A model generated the notes under the pieces. The model did no database searches and was not told where the DNA came from. It saw only the letters and a program-made list of their open reading frames with translations. From Bacillota bacterium (GTDB lineage: Bacteria; Bacillota; Clostridia; Lachnospirales; Lachnospiraceae), in contig JAEVYY010000024.1 in the NCBI GenBank assembly GCA_023392535.1, positions 1 through 64,000 of the forward strand: 64,000 bases of DNA. The letters run 5' to 3'. Below are positions 17,642 through 27,609 of the stretch, piece after piece (within the stretch, counting starts at the first letter, position 1; the number at the start of each line of letters is the position of its first letter). Position numbers and translations under genes: made by a program.

Positions 17642-18337
17642 TTATTCCATTCGATACTGTCTCTCCCCAAAGATACCAGTTCCCACACGAATCAATGTCG
17701 CACCTTCCTGGGCAGCTATTAAATAATCTCCTGACATTCCCATTGAAAGTGTATTCATACTAACATTATCAATGTTTTTATTCCTTATGTCAACAGATAA
17801 TTGTTTTAACTTTATGAAAAATTGTCTGTTTTCTTCTGCATTTTCAACATACGGAGCTATTGTCATAAGCCCTTCTATTTTAATATTTGGAAGTTTGCTA
17901 ATCTGTGTAATCAACTGAATCGCATCTTCATTTGAAGTTCCAAACTTAGATGCTTCATCCGCAACATTTACCTCAATCAAGATATTGGCTATCAAATCCT
18001 GTTTTCTTGCTTCTTTACTTATTTCAGATGCTAGGCGAAAAGAATCCACACTATGAATCAAAGCCACTTTATCAATTATGTATTTCACCTTATTTCGCTG
18101 TAAGTGACCTATCATATGCCATCGAATATCTTTCGGTAACTCTTCCTGTTTCTTTATAAGTTCCTGTACTTTATTTTCTCCAAAGTCTCGACACCCATAA
18201 TCATATGCTTCCATCAGCATGGAAATCGGTTTTGTCTTACTTACTGCTATTAAAGTAATTTCGTTGCAATCACGATTTACCTCTGCACATGCCTTTTGTA
18301 TATTTTGTTTCACTATCTTTATATTATCAGCAATCAT
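17642..18337 (-). CDS. yggS: YggS-family PLP-binding protein
   Basis: YggS/PLPBP proteins bind pyridoxal 5'-phosphate and control vitamin B6 and amino-acid balance; no catalytic reaction is established. The 231-residue protein has the PLP lysine in TLIAVSKTKP (about residue 34), GENKVQEL, WHMIGHLQRNK and the C-terminal LSMGMSGDYLIAAQEGATLIRVGTGIFG split over the family's usual positions. It is followed by sepF and preceded by the HlyD-like gene on the same strand. Confidence 0.95.
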   Translation of the reverse strand: MIADNIKIVKQNIQKACAEVNRDCNEITLIAVSKTKPISMLMEAYDYGCRDFGENKVQELIKKQEELPKDIRWHMIGHLQRNKVKYIIDKVALIHSVDSFRLASEISKEARKQDLIANILIEVNVADEASKFGTSNEDAIQLITQISKLPNIKIEGLMTIAPYVENAEENRQFFIKLKQLSVDIRNKNIDNVSMNTLSMGMSGDYLIAAQEGATLIRVGTGIFGERQYRME

Positions 18338-18375
18338 CTTAATCCTCCCTGATCGTACTTATTGCTTACAATCAT

Positions 18376-19776
18376 TTATTTTTGTACAAAATCATTTTCA
18401 TTGACCGTCGATGCATCCAATACAATATAATCATATACGTTCAATCCATATTGTGTATTAGACTGTACTATCGCATATTCTTCATTCTGATAGAGTATGT
18501 TAATCTGCTTAAAATCGGCATATCCTTTATTAATATTATACACCCCAATTAGGGTGGCTTTTTTGCTGATTGGATATTTTTCCGTAGAATTCGGTTTTAT
18601 GATATAATCTCCTATCTTTAAATTAGAATCGTCTACATAATAATCTTCCTCTGTTGAATTATATATCGTAGTCTCCACAAATTCAGTGGATACACTGCCA
18701 TCTTCCGCATAGGACTCGCGCATAAATCCATCCGTTGACTTATCGCCGCCTTTTGTTATGTAATCTTTTGGCACCAAAAAGAACTCTTTCTCCACAATAG
18801 AGGATAACGGAATCTTTAATCCGGATTCTTCGGTATATTGTAATTCAAGATCAATAAATCTGTCTGTACAGAATGCAACCATAGAATTATTAAAAGATAA
18901 TTCTGCAAATAACTCCTCTTTATTATTTATCACTTTTGCTGTCGCCCATGATTCTTGCTGGTTTTTCAAAAATTTAACATTAACATAAGGGTCTTCTGCA
19001 AATTCTGCCGCTCTTTTTTCATCGATTGGTATGATAATCTTCCAATTTTCATTTGTGGAAAGCTTATAAACGGGATCTCCCTTACTCACCAGATCATTCG
19101 TAATCAATTTTCTTTTTTGATAATCTTCAATTTTAAATGTTTTTGAATTAATCTCCGATTCCTTCAAAGATTCATACCCATCAATATTATAAGATATCAC
19201 GCCATCTTTCTTAGCACGTCCAAAATTAACCATGCCACTAAGGCTGTTATCTGATAAAGAGCTAATACTTTTTAACGTGTTTGCATTGGATAATTTTAAG
19301 ACTGTCCCCTGTATATCGTATTTAAAATCGTAAACTTTAACGAATGATTTGTTGGAATAGGCATAGGTAAAAGACAGTATGTCCGTTTTTAACTCTGAAA
19401 TATTTTCATTTGTTAATGAATTTTCTCCGGAAGCTGCATCCGGATTTAAAGATTCAGACAATTTTCCAGATTCATCTACCGAATATACCAGATTATTAAC
19501 CCCGACCTTTTCTCCCTCTCTTGCATAATAGTTAATGTACCCTGAATAGTCACTATTCACAATCGTTTCATTTCGAATTGCAATACCCTTATAAACATTC
19601 TCTACGGATAAGGTTCCCATGTTTACCTCATATCCAACAATACGATTGGAGGTAAAATAAAGGAAAACGCAAATGATGATGTATACAAAAATAATGCCGA
19701 AAATAATGAGACCTATATTTATATTCAGTGGTTTTCGGTATTTTCTTATGTTTCCATTCTTCTTCCTCGCTGCCAT
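18376..19776 (-). CDS. HlyD-like membrane-anchored adaptor protein
   Basis: The 466-residue protein has a basic N-terminus, one membrane segment (about residues 19-42) and a large outer domain with a short lipoyl/HlyD-like section (VYKGIAIRNETIVNSDYSGYINYYAREGEKVGVNNLVY). It resembles HlyD-domain proteins encoded beside yggS-sepF in Clostridia. No efflux pump gene is adjacent, so an adaptor role in division or secretion is inference. The ATG at 19776 is preceded by AGGAGG; a TTG one codon earlier is less likely. Confidence 0.7.
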   Translation of the reverse strand: MAARKKNGNIRKYRKPLNINIGLIIFGIIFVYIIICVFLYFTSNRIVGYEVNMGTLSVENVYKGIAIRNETIVNSDYSGYINYYAREGEKVGVNNLVYSVDESGKLSESLNPDAASGENSLTNENISELKTDILSFTYAYSNKSFVKVYDFKYDIQGTVLKLSNANTLKSISSLSDNSLSGMVNFGRAKKDGVISYNIDGYESLKESEINSKTFKIEDYQKRKLITNDLVSKGDPVYKLSTNENWKIIIPIDEKRAAEFAEDPYVNVKFLKNQQESWATAKVINNKEELFAELSFNNSMVAFCTDRFIDLELQYTEESGLKIPLSSIVEKEFFLVPKDYITKGGDKSTDGFMRESYAEDGSVSTEFVETTIYNSTEEDYYVDDSNLKIGDYIIKPNSTEKYPISKKATLIGVYNINKGYADFKQINILYQNEEYAIVQSNTQYGLNVYDYIVLDASTVNENDFVQK

Positions 19777-19823
19777 CAATTGCCAGCCTCCTGCCTTATA
19801 ATCTAAACGCTCCTGCCGAAAAA

Positions 19824-19855
19824 AAGCCTCGGGAATGAAGCATCATCCGAGGCTT
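19824..19855 (-). terminator. Rho-independent terminator
   Basis: AAGCCTCGG (19824-19832) pairs with CCGAGGCTT (19847-19855). On the minus strand the stem is followed by TTTTTTT. It lies ten bases after the stop of the P-loop gene at 19866-20285. Confidence 0.85.
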
Positions 19856-19865
19856 TGTTTATGTA

Positions 19866-20285
19866 TTAAAGTGAAACAATAATCTTCGATTTCAACGTAT
19901 CCGGTATTTCCGTTTCGTCCAAAGAAATACTTAATGTAAAATCAATATTAAATTTTTCACTAATTTTTTCTAATTTATCAACAGTATCTAATATTTCATT
20001 CTGTTCTAAGCAGGCATTTTTTAAAAAACAATCCAAATACATTTGTTGCAAATCATGATCTTGAGAAATAATTCCACATATGAAACCAATAAATTCATCG
20101 CTATTTGTTATTAAATATTCTGGAACACTGATAAGTCTGATCTTGTTGTTCAATTCATACATATTTTTTGTACTTTTATCTAGGTATACGATGTTGCCAG
20201 ATGCATCTTTTATTTTTTTATTTACGGTATCTAATAGATATTTCGTCTTCCCTTTACCCTTATTACCAACAATTAATTGAACCAT
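19866..20285 (-). CDS. Small P-loop protein of unknown function
   Basis: The 139-residue protein starts MVQLIVGNKGKGKTKYLLD, a Walker A-type loop (GNKGKGKT) at residues 7-14, but no clear Walker B with a catalytic acid is visible and the chain is short for a full ATPase. The second half is helical and acidic. AAGGAGGG precedes the ATG at 20285. It has its own terminator and stands between the carboxypeptidase and the HlyD-like gene. The function is not recognised. Confidence 0.6.
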   Translation of the reverse strand: MVQLIVGNKGKGKTKYLLDTVNKKIKDASGNIVYLDKSTKNMYELNNKIRLISVPEYLITNSDEFIGFICGIISQDHDLQQMYLDCFLKNACLEQNEILDTVDKLEKISEKFNIDFTLSISLDETEIPDTLKSKIIVSL

Positions 20286-20385
20286 AATGAAAACCCTCCT
20301 TAAGTAAATCATCATTACATCAGAGCCGTTAATTGTATCTTAAACTTATGTTCATTATAAGTGATATCTACGTAAAACACAACCT

Positions 20386-21369
20386 TTAATTCGATATTTC
20401 ATCTAATAAATCCGACATTTCTGTGTACAAAATCCCACGTTCTTTTGCTCTCAAAATAACAGATATATAAGATTTACCGGAAGTATCTTTTACGTATAGA
20501 ATCAAACAATTTTGTGCCGAATTTGTGGTACCCGTCTTCCCCCCAAGAACCGTCACATTATCAGGAGCATGATAGACACCCTTTAAATATTGGTTCGTCG
20601 TCTCAAAGGAAAGTTTCTTTGCTTGTAAAAGACTATCATTATATTGCGTGTCATAAGAGGTCGTCTGAATGATCTCTGAAAATTTTTCATACTTAAGTGC
20701 TGCATTGAAAATTAAATATAAATCATAGGCAGTCACATAATGCTTTTCGTCCTGTAATCCATGCGGATTCATGAAATGACTATTGGTAGCTCCTATTTCC
20801 TTTGCCTCTTCATTCATCATTTCAGCAAACCCTTCAATAGAACCCCCAATATGCTCTGCAATTGCAACCGCAGCATCGTTTGCAGAGTAAATCAGTAATG
20901 CATGTAATGCCTGATCAAGCGTCAAGGTATCCCCTTCCTTGAGACCGCACAATTGAGCTCCTGACTCTGTAATCTGTGCATTCTTTGTTACGGTAATGAC
21001 ATCATCAAGGTTTCCATTTTTTAATGCCACAAGAGCAGTCATGATTTTCGTCAGACTCGCCGGATACATCTGCGCATGTATATTCTTTGCATACAATACC
21101 TTTGAATCTGTCAGATTAAATAATCCAGCGGCTCCTGCCTCGTTCATATCCACATCTGTATCTTTCGTAATATCTCCTGATGAGACACACAAATTAGATG
21201 CAAAAGAATCTACTACTTCTGCATCTTTTGTCCCCGTTATTGAAAAACTGCTTACCGAAACATTGGGATCATATGGTATATCATAAGCTTGTTTTGCACA
21301 TCCGGATATGATAACACTAGTAAATACTATCGTGCCAATACCTAAATGTATCTTATTTATACATTTCAC
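20386..21369 (-). CDS. D-alanyl-D-alanine carboxypeptidase, lipoprotein
   Basis: A low-molecular-weight penicillin-binding protein (S11 type) that trims the terminal D-Ala of peptidoglycan stem peptides. The three active-site motifs are SLTK (105-108), SAN (162-164) and KTG (278-280). The N-terminus has a signal segment ending in a lipobox-like IISGC, so it should be lipid-anchored outside the membrane. The start overlaps the mgsA stop by 17 bases. It closes the rodA-mgsA end of the cell-shape cluster. Confidence 0.88.
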   Translation of the reverse strand: MKCINKIHLGIGTIVFTSVIISGCAKQAYDIPYDPNVSVSSFSITGTKDAEVVDSFASNLCVSSGDITKDTDVDMNEAGAAGLFNLTDSKVLYAKNIHAQMYPASLTKIMTALVALKNGNLDDVITVTKNAQITESGAQLCGLKEGDTLTLDQALHALLIYSANDAAVAIAEHIGGSIEGFAEMMNEEAKEIGATNSHFMNPHGLQDEKHYVTAYDLYLIFNAALKYEKFSEIIQTTSYDTQYNDSLLQAKKLSFETTNQYLKGVYHAPDNVTVLGGKTGTTNSAQNCLILYVKDTSGKSYISVILRAKERGILYTEMSDLLDEISN

Positions 21370-21748
21370 GCCACTCTAAATCTCCTCTATCCAAAGACTT
21401 GATCAATAATTCTGCAGAAGCAAGATTGGTCGCCAACGGAATATTATGCATATCACATAATCGGAGAACATTATTTACATCTGGTTCATGCACTTTTGGG
21501 GTCAATGGATCTCTTAAAAAGATTACCAAATCAATCTGATTATGTTCTATCTGCGCTCCAATCTGCTGTTCTCCGCCAAGATGACCTGCAAGATATTTGT
21601 GAACCGTTAAATTTGTAACCTCTTCCACCAATCTTCCAGTTGTGCCAGTCGCATATAAATCATTTTTACTAAGTATTCCTCTATATGCAATACAAAAATT
21701 TTGCATGAGTTTTTTCTTTGCATCATGTGCAATTAAAGCTATATTCAT
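21353..21748 (-). CDS. mgsA: Methylglyoxal synthase
   Basis: MgsA converts dihydroxyacetone phosphate to methylglyoxal and phosphate, a bypass of lower glycolysis. The 131-residue protein has ATGTTGRLVEE, HLGGEQQIGAQI and FLRDPLTPKVHEPD, the phosphate-binding and catalytic Asp segments. Start at 21748 (MNIALIAHD) is chosen because AGGAG lies nine bases upstream; the ATG at 21757 would abut it. It lies between rodA and the carboxypeptidase gene. Confidence 0.95.
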   Translation of the reverse strand: MNIALIAHDAKKKLMQNFCIAYRGILSKNDLYATGTTGRLVEEVTNLTVHKYLAGHLGGEQQIGAQIEHNQIDLVIFLRDPLTPKVHEPDVNNVLRLCDMHNIPLATNLASAELLIKSLDRGDLEWREMYK

Positions 21749-21763
21749 ACTACCCATCTCCTA

Positions 21764-22873
21764 TCAATATTTTTTTGTACTTTGCAACCGTATATTTAAG
21801 ATAAATCCCATACCTATAAAAAGACTTACCAAAGATGTCAGTCCGTTGCTTACAAAAGGAAGGGGGATACCTGTATTAGGCAAAAGACCTGTTGCAACTG
21901 ATATATTCATAAAACTTTGGAAACCGACTAAAGCAGCCATTCCTGAGCATATCAGAGTACCTGCCAAATCTTTTGATTTTCTGGCAATCATAATACATTC
22001 TAATGTAATAAATACCATAAGTAAAATCACGATACAGCTGCCAATAAATCCTAATTCTTCCCCTATGATCGCAAATATGAAATCTGTTTCAGGTTCAGAA
22101 ATAAAATTACCATTTTTTACAGAACCAATAATATTATTATTCAATCCTTTTCCAAATAACTGCCCAGATCCAATTGCAGTAATTGCATTCGCCTGCTGAT
22201 AACCTTCCGCATTCGCATATTTAGCTGGCTGGAGCCATGCAAGGATTCTGGTCTGCTGATAATCTTTAATGAGATCTTGCTCCGGTTGTAAAACAATACT
22301 TAAAAATATTATAAAAGCTGGAACAGCTACAGACAATACCCCAAATATAATTTTGTAACTTAATCCTCCAATAAATAACAATACACAAAATATTAGACCA
22401 ATCATGATGCTTGTTGATAAATCAGGCTGCGTATATATTAATAGAAGAGGTGGAAAAAGCAAAAACACCAACATTGCAAGCGTACGGAATGTATTCAAAG
22501 TACTTCTATGTTTCATAATAAACTGTGCATAAAATAAAATCAATATTATTTTGGCAGTTTCTGACGGTTGGAACTGTATGCCTAATATAATAATCCATCT
22601 CTGTGCGCCGCCGACTTCTTTACCCAGAAAATTTACAGATAAAAGTAAAGCAATATTTATGAAATAGAGCACCCAATAAAAGTTCAAAAAAAACGAATAA
22701 TCAAATAATGAAATGACTATCATCAGAAAAACACCTAAAATCAATCCCATTAATTGTCTATCCTGTAAGGATTCCTTGGCGCTCCCTACCGCAAGGACCC
22801 CTATCACCGAGATGACTATTAACATAAATACTAATCCAAAATCATAATTTTTAAGTTTATACCGTTTTAACAT
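21764..22873 (-). CDS. rodA: RodA/FtsW-type peptidoglycan glycosyltransferase
   Basis: SEDS-family polymerases extend glycan strands from lipid II together with a class B PBP. The 369-residue protein has about ten hydrophobic segments and the family signatures FQPSETAK, QPDLSTS and a C-terminal NTGIPLPFVSNG. The location after minCDE and in the same cluster as mreBCD and PBP2 favours RodA over FtsW. Confidence 0.92.
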   Translation of the reverse strand: MLKRYKLKNYDFGLVFMLIVISVIGVLAVGSAKESLQDRQLMGLILGVFLMIVISLFDYSFFLNFYWVLYFINIALLLSVNFLGKEVGGAQRWIIILGIQFQPSETAKIILILFYAQFIMKHRSTLNTFRTLAMLVFLLFPPLLLIYTQPDLSTSIMIGLIFCVLLFIGGLSYKIIFGVLSVAVPAFIIFLSIVLQPEQDLIKDYQQTRILAWLQPAKYANAEGYQQANAITAIGSGQLFGKGLNNNIIGSVKNGNFISEPETDFIFAIIGEELGFIGSCIVILLMVFITLECIMIARKSKDLAGTLICSGMAALVGFQSFMNISVATGLLPNTGIPLPFVSNGLTSLVSLFIGMGFILNIRLQSTKKY

Positions 22874-22901
22874 ATAGATTCCTCTGTTAGTAGTATCATT
22901 A

Positions 22902-23162
22902 TTACTTCTTTAAATCAATGATAGGAATATTTGCATATAAAGAAGGAAATAATGCAGTTCTACCTTTGCTGTTTGTCTTTGTAATTTGTATTTCCATACT
23001 TTGTGTATCAATTTTCATATATTTGGATATCACTTTAATAATATCCGTTTTAATCATTTCCATCATTTCCGGAGAACAATTAACACGGTCTGAAATCAAT
23101 AATATCTTTAATCTGTCTTTTGCGATATTGCTAGAACTCTTTTTCTTAAATAGTTTCCACAT
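22902..23162 (-). CDS. minE: Cell division topological specificity factor MinE
   Basis: MinE stimulates MinD ATPase and restricts MinCD to the poles. The 86-residue protein starts MWKLFKKKSSSNIAKDRLKILLISDR, matching the membrane-targeting and anti-MinCD part, followed by the dimerisation part ending in IPIIDLKK. It follows minD by 15 bases. A full MinCDE set in a Gram-positive is typical of many Clostridia. Confidence 0.93.
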   Translation of the reverse strand: MWKLFKKKSSSNIAKDRLKILLISDRVNCSPEMMEMIKTDIIKVISKYMKIDTQSMEIQITKTNSKGRTALFPSLYANIPIIDLKK

Positions 23163-23177
23163 AATGAAAGCCCCCCT

Positions 23178-23969
23178 TTAATTTTTATGGAAAATCCCAG
23201 TAATCTTTGACCAAATAGAATGTCCTTGTTCAAACGCGATAATCGGAACATCCTGTCCTAATAAACGCAGACATACATTGCGAAATGCTCGTCCGGCCAG
23301 TGTACTGTTTCCAACAAGTGGCTCACCCTGATTTGTTGCAATCACTACGTTTTCATCATCTGGAATTGCCCCGATCAAAGGGATTGACAGAATATCAACA
23401 ACATCATCGATAGACATCATATCTCCTCTTTTAATCATATCCATCCGCAGACGATTGATAATTAAGTCTATTTGTTTGAATTCATTCGCTTCCAGCAGAC
23501 CCACTATTCTATCTGCATCCCTGATAGCCGATACTTCTGGAGTTGTAACAACCAGTGCTCTGTCAGCACCAGCGATTGCATTTTTAAATCCCTGTTCAAT
23601 CCCTGCCGGACAATCCAAAATAATATAATCGAATTGTTCCCTCAAATGATTCGTTAATTTAATCATTTGTTCCGGAGTCACAGATGTCTTATCTCTGGTT
23701 TGTGCAGACGGCATTAAGTATAGGCTGTGATAGCGCTTATCTTTAATCAAAGCCTGTTTGATTCTGCAATTTCCTTCAATAACATCAACTAGATTATACA
23801 CGATCCTGTTTTCCAGTCCCATAACAACATCTAGGTTACGTAATCCGATGTCCGTATCTATCATGACTACTTTTTTACCCATTGCTGCAAGACCTGTTCC
23901 TACATTAGCAGTTGTTGTTGTTTTACCAACACCGCCTTTCCCTGATGTAACGACAATTACTTCACTCAT
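23178..23969 (-). CDS. minD: Septum site-determining ATPase MinD
   Basis: MinD is the membrane-bound ATPase that recruits MinC. The 263-residue protein has the deviant Walker A SGKGGVGKTTTTANVG near the N-terminus, DIGLRNLDVVMGLENR, DCPAGIEQGF and a C-terminal amphipathic helix (SIWSKITGIF). TAGGAG precedes the ATG. minC, minD and minE are consecutive on the minus strand. Confidence 0.97.
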   Translation of the reverse strand: MSEVIVVTSGKGGVGKTTTTANVGTGLAAMGKKVVMIDTDIGLRNLDVVMGLENRIVYNLVDVIEGNCRIKQALIKDKRYHSLYLMPSAQTRDKTSVTPEQMIKLTNHLREQFDYIILDCPAGIEQGFKNAIAGADRALVVTTPEVSAIRDADRIVGLLEANEFKQIDLIINRLRMDMIKRGDMMSIDDVVDILSIPLIGAIPDDENVVIATNQGEPLVGNSTLAGRAFRNVCLRLLGQDVPIIAFEQGHSIWSKITGIFHKN

Positions 23970-24034
23970 ATTTCAAACTCCTATTCTTAATGAAATATTG
24001 TCCCCTAATGGATCCTTATTCAAAATAAACACTA

Positions 24035-24706
24035 TTAGAATAAAGATCCAACTAGTAATTCTTTGGTAAGCGGATCTATTACTATTTTTTTATCTTTTAT
24101 GTAGGCTATCTTAGGTTGCACCCTTGGTTTAATGGCCCATTTAGGAATTTTATCAGAGCGATATTTTAATTCTCCAATTTTAAGCTTTTCTGGAGACATA
24201 TCCAACGATACGACAAAGTGCCCTCTTTCTCCATTTCCCCCTGCATAAGCTTCTCCATACAAGCCTCCCAAAATAACAATATCTTTTGCAGATATGACCG
24301 AAGATCCAGGATATACATCACCCAAGATCACAATACTGGTCTCTGTCTCAAGTACTTGTCCGTTTTTTAATGTGCCTCTGTAAAATTGACCATTATTTTT
24401 ATTTATGGTCTGACTTGTTTGTTGGATTGCCTTCCAATACATCTGATTGAATTGTTCATCTTTTCCGACAATACACACAATATCCAGCCCGGATATATTA
24501 CAAATGGTATCTATAATTTCTTTTTCTTCTTCTGTTGTTAATGTTCTTCCTTCCAATGAAAGAGCAAGTCTTGCGTCCTGAAAAAATCTTCCGGATTCTT
24601 TAAATTTATTTTCAAGATCTGCTACTAATGTTTCAAATGGAACGTTGGGATCCAAAATAACATTCAGCCCATTCTGAAAACTCTTAACAATAACATTCTG
24701 GTTCAT
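24035..24706 (-). CDS. minC: Septum site-determining protein MinC
   Basis: MinC blocks FtsZ assembly away from midcell. The 223-residue protein has an N-terminal domain and the beta-helical C-terminal domain with the signature RGTLKNGQVLETETSIVILGDVYPGS spread over residues 123-150 and IVILGGLYGEAYAG. GGAAGGAG precedes the ATG. It follows the PBP2 gene by 32 bases and starts the minCDE block. Confidence 0.93.
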   Translation of the reverse strand: MNQNVIVKSFQNGLNVILDPNVPFETLVADLENKFKESGRFFQDARLALSLEGRTLTTEEEKEIIDTICNISGLDIVCIVGKDEQFNQMYWKAIQQTSQTINKNNGQFYRGTLKNGQVLETETSIVILGDVYPGSSVISAKDIVILGGLYGEAYAGGNGERGHFVVSLDMSPEKLKIGELKYRSDKIPKWAIKPRVQPKIAYIKDKKIVIDPLTKELLVGSLF

Positions 24707-24738
24707 TTGCGCTCCTTCCTAAGATAATTTTTCTTGTA

Positions 24739-27609
24739 CTAATCTGCAGAAATTCCCTCAGCCTCCGGTACTTCAGCTTCTCCAGTAATCAATTGACTCT
24801 CATCCTCTAAATGGAAGTAATACTTGAAGATATCTCTCGAAATCTCCGCAGCATAATTAGATGAATAACCAAAGGCTACACGGGTCGCGATTGCTATTTC
24901 CGGTTTTTCATAAGGGGCATATCCAACGAATAACGCATGGTTTGCTCTCTTTTTATTCTCTTGTGCAGTACCTGTTTTACCAGCTACATGAACTGACATG
25001 TTGGCATAGTATGATTTATCTTCAACTACTTTTCGCATACCCGTATGAATGGCATCCCAAGTCGTAGCAGAAAGATCTATATGATTACGAACCTGAGGAG
25101 AGTAATCCTCAAGTAACGTTCCATTGGCATCTTTTAATTTATCTATCAGACTTAAATTATAACATGTTCCACTATTGGCAACGGCTGTAACATATCGCGC
25201 AAGTCCGACAGTCGTATAGTTATTGGTACCCTGACCGATAGCCGATGGTACCGAATATTGATCTGATACATGCGGTACGGACTCTTCTATCTCAACGCCA
25301 GATTTTTCAGTAAGTCCAAACATATCCGCATATTTGGCCAATCTCTTCAACCCATAATCACTATTATAGGAATTACTTTGATCAATACTCAAGCGATATC
25401 CCATCTCATAGAAAAAATAATTACAGGAATTTTGAATGGCGCCTGATAAATCCAAAGCACCATGTCCAGAATGACGCCAGCATCTAGGAGAAGGTGTCAC
25501 TTTTTCAAACGTACCCGTACAGACGACTTTATCATAAATACTCGTTATTCCCTCCCCTATCGCCGCAGCGGCTGAAACCATCTTAAACGTTGAACCTGGA
25601 GCGGACAATTGTTGCGTTGCATAATCCCACATCGGTAATGACAAATCGGTCTGTAACTCATTGTAATAATTCGCATCAATGGAATTTGCTAAACGGTTAT
25701 TATCATAACTGGGATACGTTACCATTGCCAATACCTCACCCGTGTTTACATCCGTAATGACACTGGATCCGGAACAAGGATCTAATGCAAGCTGTGCAGG
25801 TGTAATATCTAAACTAGCGATTCTCTGTAACATAAAATTATAAGGTGATAAAGAGCCATTTTTCAAGTTATTAATTTCAGAATAATCAATATCAATAATA
25901 TTCTGATCCCATAATAACGTACAGACTTGTTTTCCTGTCAGGGTATTGTCGTTGATCATATATTTATATAATTTTTTAGAAAAATCAGTGTTATTTTCTA
26001 GGTTATCAAAAATATATTCAATCAGTTTTTGATAAATTTCATCGGAATTTGCATATTGGCTACTTAAATCTAATTTTGATATATTAATCCAATTTTTTGC
26101 GATAGCATGATTTAAATATTCTTTTAAACTGATTGACTCTGCTGTTTTCCATGCATTATAAATTTCATCAGAAGTGTCAATCTTACTGCTGACAAGAATA
26201 CCCTTATTGCTGCTCGACAGCATAGAAACAATATAACTTTCATATACCTTATATTCCGAATTCAGATCCTTATAAGGGGTCGCTTTTTCAGATAGTTCAT
26301 TTCGTAAGACATCAAAAACCAGATTCTGTTTATTTAAATAATTCTGATATACGCTTTTTTCAGTTTCACTGGCATCTTTTTCCTGAAATTTCGTGGTATC
26401 AATCACATTATTATTGATCAAAGCAAAATAAACATCATCAATAGGAATGATTATATTTGCTTCATTCGCATCTTCTGCGGCAACATATACTTTTATGTTG
26501 CGAATTTTTGATACGAGAATACCTGCAATCTTTTGCTCTAATATATTGTATGTCGCTTTTTGTAAATCTTTCTTAATCGTTAAATACAAGTCATTTCCAG
26601 CGACAGGATCCACCTTATTGCTGGTTTCAATTACCTTTCCAAGATTATCTACATAAACCGTTTCAGAGCCTTTTTTCCCTTGCAATTTGGTCTCCATGAC
26701 TTGTTCTATTCCTGCTTTACCAATCATATCATTCATATCATAGGAATGTGTTTCTTTATTTAAGGATGATAATTCTTCCGATGATATTTTTCCAGTATAA
26801 CCTATTATATGCGAAAAATAGGTACTGTCCACATATTTGCGTACGGTATCTTCTGCTATGGAAACACCTTCTAATTGCGTACTATTTTCCATCACTACCG
26901 CTACTGTCTTATCAGAGACATCCGAAGCTACCTGGGTTGGAATATATTTTTGATAACTATTGGCATTCATCGCATATCGAATGGTTGTTATCTTTAATCG
27001 TTCGCTTTTGGTAAATCCATCTCCGATTATAAAAGATTTACGATCACCAGGTATTTTGTACGTTCCAATACCAAACATACCTGGTCCTGACAGATAATCC
27101 ATCACCTCATCAGGCGTCGCCGTCTTTTGCGCATATTTTAATTCATCTATTTTAGCGCACCCATAGACATCGGCCAAAAACCGAAGCAATTGTTTATCTT
27201 CCACGTTAAATATGTAGTTATTATCTTTATTTAAAACGATGTTAAAATCATTAATAATTTTATCGTCATTTCTCTCAATAATTTTTACTAATTCATAAAT
27301 CGTCTTATTCAAATTTGAATTCTTTTCACTGCCTGACTTGTATACATCTTCAATCGTCACTGAATAGGCCAGCTCATTATAGGCCAGAACTTCCCCGTCC
27401 CGATCGTAGATCTTTCCTCTTGTACTGGCAATACTACGTTCTTTTTTGATTTTCAGTTTGAAGTTATTGAGATATGATTCACCGTTCACAATCTGTAAAT
27501 CAAAGATACGGTATAATAATGTTGCACCCATAAAAAAAATGCATATTATTAATACAAATAATCGAGATGTGACCAGATTGATTATATAATCTTTCAAATT
27601 TTTAAACAA
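24739..27609 (-). CDS. mrdA: Class B penicillin-binding protein 2 (elongation transpeptidase)
   Basis: PBP2 crosslinks peptidoglycan of the side wall with RodA. A membrane segment lies near residues 15-35. Transpeptidase motifs are STFK (about 675), SCN (about 730) and KTG (about 880). The protein is about 956 residues, roughly 250-300 longer than typical PBP2, owing to a Lys/Glu/Asn-rich insertion before the catalytic domain (about 370-620). The start is uncertain: a TTG at 27609 has AAAGGAG at proper spacing, whereas a GTG at 27621 directly abuts that site. It overlaps the mreD end. Confidence 0.9.
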   Translation of the reverse strand: MFKNLKDYIINLVTSRLFVLIICIFFMGATLLYRIFDLQIVNGESYLNNFKLKIKKERSIASTRGKIYDRDGEVLAYNELAYSVTIEDVYKSGSEKNSNLNKTIYELVKIIERNDDKIINDFNIVLNKDNNYIFNVEDKQLLRFLADVYGCAKIDELKYAQKTATPDEVMDYLSGPGMFGIGTYKIPGDRKSFIIGDGFTKSERLKITTIRYAMNANSYQKYIPTQVASDVSDKTVAVVMENSTQLEGVSIAEDTVRKYVDSTYFSHIIGYTGKISSEELSSLNKETHSYDMNDMIGKAGIEQVMETKLQGKKGSETVYVDNLGKVIETSNKVDPVAGNDLYLTIKKDLQKATYNILEQKIAGILVSKIRNIKVYVAAEDANEANIIIPIDDVYFALINNNVIDTTKFQEKDASETEKSVYQNYLNKQNLVFDVLRNELSEKATPYKDLNSEYKVYESYIVSMLSSSNKGILVSSKIDTSDEIYNAWKTAESISLKEYLNHAIAKNWINISKLDLSSQYANSDEIYQKLIEYIFDNLENNTDFSKKLYKYMINDNTLTGKQVCTLLWDQNIIDIDYSEINNLKNGSLSPYNFMLQRIASLDITPAQLALDPCSGSSVITDVNTGEVLAMVTYPSYDNNRLANSIDANYYNELQTDLSLPMWDYATQQLSAPGSTFKMVSAAAAIGEGITSIYDKVVCTGTFEKVTPSPRCWRHSGHGALDLSGAIQNSCNYFFYEMGYRLSIDQSNSYNSDYGLKRLAKYADMFGLTEKSGVEIEESVPHVSDQYSVPSAIGQGTNNYTTVGLARYVTAVANSGTCYNLSLIDKLKDANGTLLEDYSPQVRNHIDLSATTWDAIHTGMRKVVEDKSYYANMSVHVAGKTGTAQENKKRANHALFVGYAPYEKPEIAIATRVAFGYSSNYAAEISRDIFKYYFHLEDESQLITGEAEVPEAEGISAD

